From contig NZ_CALEJS010000013.1 in NCBI RefSeq assembly GCF_937898475.1, forward strand, positions 310,001-374,000: a DNA stretch of 64,000 nt, read 5' to 3'. Numbering within the stretch: position 1 is the stretch's first letter; each line of letters begins with the position of its first letter. The translations under genes and the position numbers were made by a program. The DNA comes from an uncultured Chitinophaga sp. (GTDB lineage Bacteria > Bacteroidota > Bacteroidia > Chitinophagales > Chitinophagaceae). The notes beneath the pieces are model-generated. The model was not told the origin of the DNA. It did no database searches and was given only the letters and a program-made list of their open reading frames with translations. Below, one piece after another: positions 60,710 through 64,000 of the stretch.

Positions 60710-61246
60710 TTAAAGTTCTTTGGCAAGGGGATAATCAATAGGCACCTGGAACACCCGGCCTGTCATGTTGGCAATAAAGGTGTCGCCAATGGTCTGCACC
60801 ACATCCATAAAATCTTCCCTGGTGAAGCCGGCGGCAAAGAAATTGTCGAGCAGGGTATTGTTGACGCTGCCGCAATGGGTGGCCAGGTATCCGGCTAGTT
60901 TGACCATGGCATCCAGCTTAGGATTAAAGGAGGCGCTTCCTTTGCGCAGCTCCAGGATCTCTTCGTCACTGAAACCGTTCAGCTTTGCAATCATGGTATG
61001 TGCGCTGAGGCAGTACATGGCCCCGTTATGCTGCGAAACCGTTAATGTGATCGCTTCAATTTCTTTTCTTGACAAGGATGTTTTCCTGCTGTGGAATGGA
61101 TAATAGGCACTTAAGGCATTGGCTGAATGCATCATAGCCACCAGCAGGTTGGGGGTACGGCCAAGCCGCTTATTGAAGTACTCGATAAAATCCCTGTTCT
61201 TACTATTTACTGTCTCCTCCCGGGGAAGACTACTCATGATGAACAT
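60710..61246 (-). CDS. Carboxymuconolactone decarboxylase/AhpD-like protein lacking the first motif Cys
   Basis: A 178-residue all-helical protein of the peroxidase-related (AhpD/CMD) family. RTPNLLVAMMHSANALSAYYPF and EIEAITLTVSQHNGAMYCLSAHTMIAKLNG are typical. The AhpD motif is C-x2-C-x3-H; here the first Cys is replaced by Ala (A-M-Y-C-L-S-A-H), whereas the paralogue at 63663 keeps both. It therefore may not work as a disulfide reductase. A start at 61237 is also possible. It lies between the AraC gene and msrA. Confidence 0.85.
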   Translation of the reverse strand: MFIMSSLPREETVNSKNRDFIEYFNKRLGRTPNLLVAMMHSANALSAYYPFHSRKTSLSRKEIEAITLTVSQHNGAMYCLSAHTMIAKLNGFSDEEILELRKGSASFNPKLDAMVKLAGYLATHCGSVNNTLLDNFFAAGFTREDFMDVVQTIGDTFIANMTGRVFQVPIDYPLAKEL

Positions 61247-61270
61247 GTTAACACGCTTTAAACATCTTAA

Positions 61271-62110
61271 TCACATGTTCCGGAACTCGGAAACGTTGGT
61301 ACCGGAATACATCTTGAAAAACCTGCTGAAATGCGCCGGGCTTTCAAAACCAAGCTCGTAGGCAATTTCCTTAGCGGTTTTCTCGGTATAATGGAGATAA
61401 CGTTTGGCTTCCAGCACGATCCTGTTGCGGATGAGGACAGAAGGAGCGGGCTGCTTCAGCAGCGAAAATACGTTACTCAGCGTTTTGGGCGATTTGTTGA
61501 GTACGCTGGCGTAGAACCTGACCTCGTGCTGTTGTTTGAAGTTAGCTTCCAGCAGCAGTGAAAACCTCCTTATAATATCCATCTTTTCATCGGCAAACTG
61601 CTGATAGCTCTCACACTGCTGCTTGGCTATCCGGGTGGTTTTGATGATCACCCTTTTCAGCAGGGTACGCAGCATTTCTCCCTGGAAATTATCCCTCAGC
61701 ATCATCTCATCGGAAAACACTTTTGCCAGGTGGGACATTTCCCTGTTCTCTTCTTCATCCAGCCGGATAAACATGGGGTGGTGTATCCCATAAAAGAGGA
61801 ACCCTACGCAACCTACTTCAGAATCATGGTCAGCAATACAATAAAACTCCCGGTTAAACTGCCAGGCAGTTAATGATTCAGGACGCTGGAATATAAAATG
61901 CTGGTTGGAAACAAGCGGCAGAATGGAACCTTCGGGCATCGTATAAGCCACCTCGTCTATCACCACTTCCTGGGCGCTCTCTTTGTTGTAAACAAAGGTG
62001 TTGATCGGGTAAGGGGCTGGTTTGCTCAGCCCTTTACCCGAAAACAACTTATTGCCGCAGTGCATAACAAAGCGTGCCGATGTTCCGTTTTCATTATACT
62101 CTCTGATCAT
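61271..62110 (-). CDS. AraC-family transcriptional regulator
   Basis: A 279-residue regulator. The N-terminal cupin-like sensing part (about 1-170) is followed by a C-terminal AraC DNA-binding domain with two HTHs (about 185-279: SVLIRNRIVLEAKRYLHYTEKTAKEIAYELGFESPAHFSRFFKMYSGTNVSEFR). It is placed within the redox operon, 24 nt before the CMD gene and 7 nt after the monooxygenase gene. It probably controls this operon in response to oxidants or quinones, but no effector residue can be named. Confidence 0.9.
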   Translation of the reverse strand: MIREYNENGTSARFVMHCGNKLFSGKGLSKPAPYPINTFVYNKESAQEVVIDEVAYTMPEGSILPLVSNQHFIFQRPESLTAWQFNREFYCIADHDSEVGCVGFLFYGIHHPMFIRLDEEENREMSHLAKVFSDEMMLRDNFQGEMLRTLLKRVIIKTTRIAKQQCESYQQFADEKMDIIRRFSLLLEANFKQQHEVRFYASVLNKSPKTLSNVFSLLKQPAPSVLIRNRIVLEAKRYLHYTEKTAKEIAYELGFESPAHFSRFFKMYSGTNVSEFRNM

Positions 62111-62117
62111 ACAAACG

Positions 62118-62408
62118 CTATTTGCAGGCCAGGATACTTACCTTTTCGATCTCCGTTTTATCCAGCAGCTCCGGCGCATGTGCCATCAGCGCTTTTGCGA
62201 TCTCACCGCCCAGGTGGGCCTCCCTTCCTTCTTCTGTTTCAAACGTATCGAATATCCCGAAGGTAGACGGACCTATCTGCAGGGCATACCAGCGGATGGT
62301 CTGTTCTTCCTGCTGCGCCAGCGACAGGGCGCCTTTTATGAAATCAGCCACTTGTTGTTCTTTACCTGGCTTTGCCTCCAGCCTGGCTAATAATGAAAAT
62401 TTTTCCAT
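62118..62408 (-). CDS. ABM-domain protein, putative quinol monooxygenase
   Basis: A 96-residue dimeric alpha+beta-barrel protein: FSLLARLEAKPGKEQQVADFIKGAL, IRWYALQIGPSTFGIFDTFETEEGREAHLGGEIAKALM. This is the antibiotic-biosynthesis monooxygenase (YgiN-like) family, cofactor-free oxidation or handling of quinols. It is co-transcribed with thioredoxin, peroxiredoxin-like and AraC genes. Confidence 0.88.
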   Translation of the reverse strand: MEKFSLLARLEAKPGKEQQVADFIKGALSLAQQEEQTIRWYALQIGPSTFGIFDTFETEEGREAHLGGEIAKALMAHAPELLDKTEIEKVSILACK

Positions 62409-62437
62409 TGTGTTACGTTTAAGTTATGTTGATCATC

Positions 62438-62899
62438 TTATTTCCTGGCAAGCGCCTGTTTACCAAATGCAAGCAATTGCTTCCCATCTATATAACCTAC
62501 CTGTTTCATGATCATCTTGCCCTCCGGCGTAAAGAACAGCAATGCCGGGTAGGCCATAATTTCCCATTGGTCTGCCAGCTGTATGCCTTCGCCTTTCTCC
62601 ATGTCAAATGCACAGTTGATGAAGTGTTCGTTGAAGTATGCCGCCGCTGCTTCATCTTTGAAGGTGACATTCTTCAGCTGCCTGCAAGGCAAACACCAGG
62701 TGGTATAAGCGTCTACAAAAATGTACTTTCCACTTTTCCTGGCCTGTGCGGCCACTTCCTTCCACTTCCCGTCAACAAAAGTTATTTCCTTTGCTGCAGG
62801 AACATCCTGCTGCCTGGCGGTAATTTGTGCAAATGCCGCACTGATGCCGCTTATTACCAGGAAGACGGTTAGTGCTATACTGTTTTTTGCTGTTGACAT
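62438..62899 (-). CDS. Exported thioredoxin-family protein
   Basis: A 153-residue thioredoxin-fold protein with a signal peptide (about 1-24). YTTWCLPCRQLKNVTF contains the redox Cys-Leu-Pro-Cys; AYPALLFFTPEGKM has the cis-Pro. The pattern resembles DUF255/DsbD-gamma-like periplasmic thioredoxins. It probably reduces partners in the periplasm, such as the peroxiredoxin-like and Msr proteins of the same operon. Confidence 0.88.
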   Translation of the reverse strand: MSTAKNSIALTVFLVISGISAAFAQITARQQDVPAAKEITFVDGKWKEVAAQARKSGKYIFVDAYTTWCLPCRQLKNVTFKDEAAAAYFNEHFINCAFDMEKGEGIQLADQWEIMAYPALLFFTPEGKMIMKQVGYIDGKQLLAFGKQALARK

Positions 62900-62910
62900 G
62901 ATTTGCTGTT

Positions 62911-63609
62911 TTAAAGATCTGCTTTGATACTGGTGGCTGCTGCCTTCAGCAATGCCGGGTTCAGGCGCTGTTTGAAATCGGGATTGATGTACTCAAAACG
63001 AATTACACCCGCTCTGTCCAGGATATATACCGCCGGTACGGGGAGCAGCAGATCACTGTCTTTTCCGCCCGTGGTTTTGGGAAGCATTTCCCAGTACGCC
63101 TTGGGCGCCTTGAAGGCAATGCCCAGCTGTTTAGACAGGCTGAGGTCTGCATCTGAAAGCAAGGTGTAGGTCAGCTTCTCTTTTGAAGCCGATTGCGACA
63201 GTCCTGCCGGCGCATCGGTGCTGACGGCGATCAGCTGATATCCCAGCTGCTCCAGCTCAGGGGCCGCCTCCTGGAGGCCTGAAAGCTGTTTGGAGCAATA
63301 GGGACACCAGCCGCCGCGGTATACAATCAGCACGGTTGGTTTTTGAGACACCGTCTTATTCAGGTCAATCATCTTTCCCGATGCATCCGGCAACATGGCC
63401 ATGGGGATCTTTTCTCCATTGAGCAGGGGACTGATATCTTCCGGTTTTTGCGGTATCATGTAAGACATTGGTTTCATTTCCATTTTATCCATCTTTTCAG
63501 CGGATGCCATGGACTGGCCCATTTGCTGGGCATGTACTATTCCTGCAGTGCAGGACAGCAGCAGGGCTGCCGGTACGGTATTGCGTATTGTTTTTATTAA
63601 ACTTTTCAT
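62911..63609 (-). CDS. Exported peroxiredoxin-like (AhpC/TSA) protein
   Basis: A 232-residue exported protein. The signal peptide ends VHAQ at about residue 27. A Met-rich linker (MGQSMASAEKMDKMEMKPMSYM) is followed by the redoxin domain with YRGGWCPYCSKQLSGLQEAAPELEQLGYQLIAVSTDAP; the pair is Cys-Pro-Tyr-Cys. It is likely a periplasmic peroxidase or oxidoreductase. The Met-rich stretch could be an oxidant sink or copper ligand, which is speculation. It starts 11 nt before the thioredoxin gene. Confidence 0.88.
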   Translation of the reverse strand: MKSLIKTIRNTVPAALLLSCTAGIVHAQQMGQSMASAEKMDKMEMKPMSYMIPQKPEDISPLLNGEKIPMAMLPDASGKMIDLNKTVSQKPTVLIVYRGGWCPYCSKQLSGLQEAAPELEQLGYQLIAVSTDAPAGLSQSASKEKLTYTLLSDADLSLSKQLGIAFKAPKAYWEMLPKTTGGKDSDLLLPVPAVYILDRAGVIRFEYINPDFKQRLNPALLKAAATSIKADL

Positions 63610-63662
63610 TTTGATGGCGTTCTTTAACTATTAGACGTATCGTTATCCTGAACCTGACAGAC

Positions 63663-64000
63663 TCAGGCAAGTTTTTTTGCGAGGGGGAACTCTATGGGGA
63701 CTTTGGTAACTGCGTACAGGATGTTGCTGATGGTTCTGTCTCCAATCAGAATGATGATGTCCATCAGGTTCTCCTGGGTGTAACCAGCTTCAAAAAAAGC
63801 ATCCAGCAATGCGTAGTTTTCAACATGTCTTTTTTCCGAAAGTTCCTTTGTAAGTTTTACCAGTGCATCGAGTTTCCCGTCAAACGAAGCGCTGCCGGAT
63901 CTTATCTCCAGGGTTTGCGCTTCTGTAAAGCCGGACTTTTTAGCGATCATGGTATGTGCGCTGAGGCAGTACAGGCAACTGTTCACCTCACTCACTACCA
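63663..64000 (-). CDS. Carboxymuconolactone decarboxylase/AhpD-like protein (partial, runs off the window)
   Basis: The C-terminal 111 residues are present; the start lies beyond 64000 because the frame is open to the edge and aligns with the middle of the paralogue at 60710. VVSEVNSCLYCLSAHTMIAKKSGF contains the complete AhpD motif C-x2-C-x3-H. It is the first visible gene of the nine-gene minus-strand redox operon; the gap to the peroxiredoxin-like gene is 53 nt. A GTG at 63995 is not a credible start. Confidence 0.88.
   Translation of the reverse strand, partial: VVSEVNSCLYCLSAHTMIAKKSGFTEAQTLEIRSGSASFDGKLDALVKLTKELSEKRHVENYALLDAFFEAGYTQENLMDIIILIGDRTISNILYAVTKVPIEFPLAKKLA

Overview
The window reads as ordinary chromosome of a member of the Bacteroidota, most likely a Chitinophaga-like organism (family Chitinophagaceae). 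Grounds: several genes are preceded by the Bacteroidota -7 box TAnnTTTG; Shine-Dalgarno sequences are weak; and the gene content (DUF4954, DUF4382, MbnP and a TonB receptor with an N-terminal regulatory domain) is typical of that phylum. The taxonomic call is inference. I saw no tRNA, rRNA, CRISPR array, prophage or transposase gene.

Layout. 1-3.8 kb: end of dapB, an Rrf2 regulator with a Cys cluster, and sulfate activation/reduction genes cysH-cysD-cysN (APS route, no cysC). 4-12 kb: GDPD-family phosphodiesterase, SDR threonine dehydrogenase, kdsA, small envelope and redox proteins, aconitase. 12-15 kb: phosphoesterase, purU, CHAD protein. 15-21.2 kb: a complete histidine-utilisation operon (MarR-hutH-hutU-hutI-hutG) with a visible promoter and operator. 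21.4-32.5 kb: SET protein, bestrophin, MgtE, S9 peptidase, glmS followed by a DUF4954 beta-helix protein, tag, rlpA. 32.5-34.4 kb: an mbnP/mbnH pair. 34.5-40.2 kb: a non-phosphorylating L-fucose operon. 40.3-46.6 kb: a VanX-like dipeptidase and leuC-methyltransferase-leuD-leuB-leuA. 46.9-50.9 kb: a helical-repeat-like protein, an FMN reductase and an ABC exporter pair. 51-54.9 kb: a cobalamin riboswitch in front of class Ia ribonucleotide reductase nrdB-nrdA. 55-59 kb: an EEP-family hydrolase and a TonB-dependent receptor with an operator-like palindrome. 59-64 kb: a minus-strand operon of nine redox and repair genes, one end of which leaves the window.

The feature that standard annotation would miss is a set of about 14 intergenic arrays built from degenerate 7-nt (one family 8-nt) words. 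Most are arranged as inverted arms around a unique loop, and nearly all touch a stop codon. At least five unrelated word families occur (GCTGTTA, TTTGGAA, TTTGAAAG, ATTAATA, GGACTAT). They lie inside operons (cysH/cysD/cysN, nrdB/nrdA, hutI/hutU) as well as between convergent genes, and some supply the stop codon or last residues of the neighbouring protein. A separate 128-nt cruciform of the GTCATTGCGAG type follows cysN. Other points of interest are the B12 riboswitch on a B12-independent RNR, a 20-bp hairpin that buries the mbnP start codon, a methyltransferase inside the leu operon, and an AhpD-like paralogue that has lost one of its two motif cysteines.
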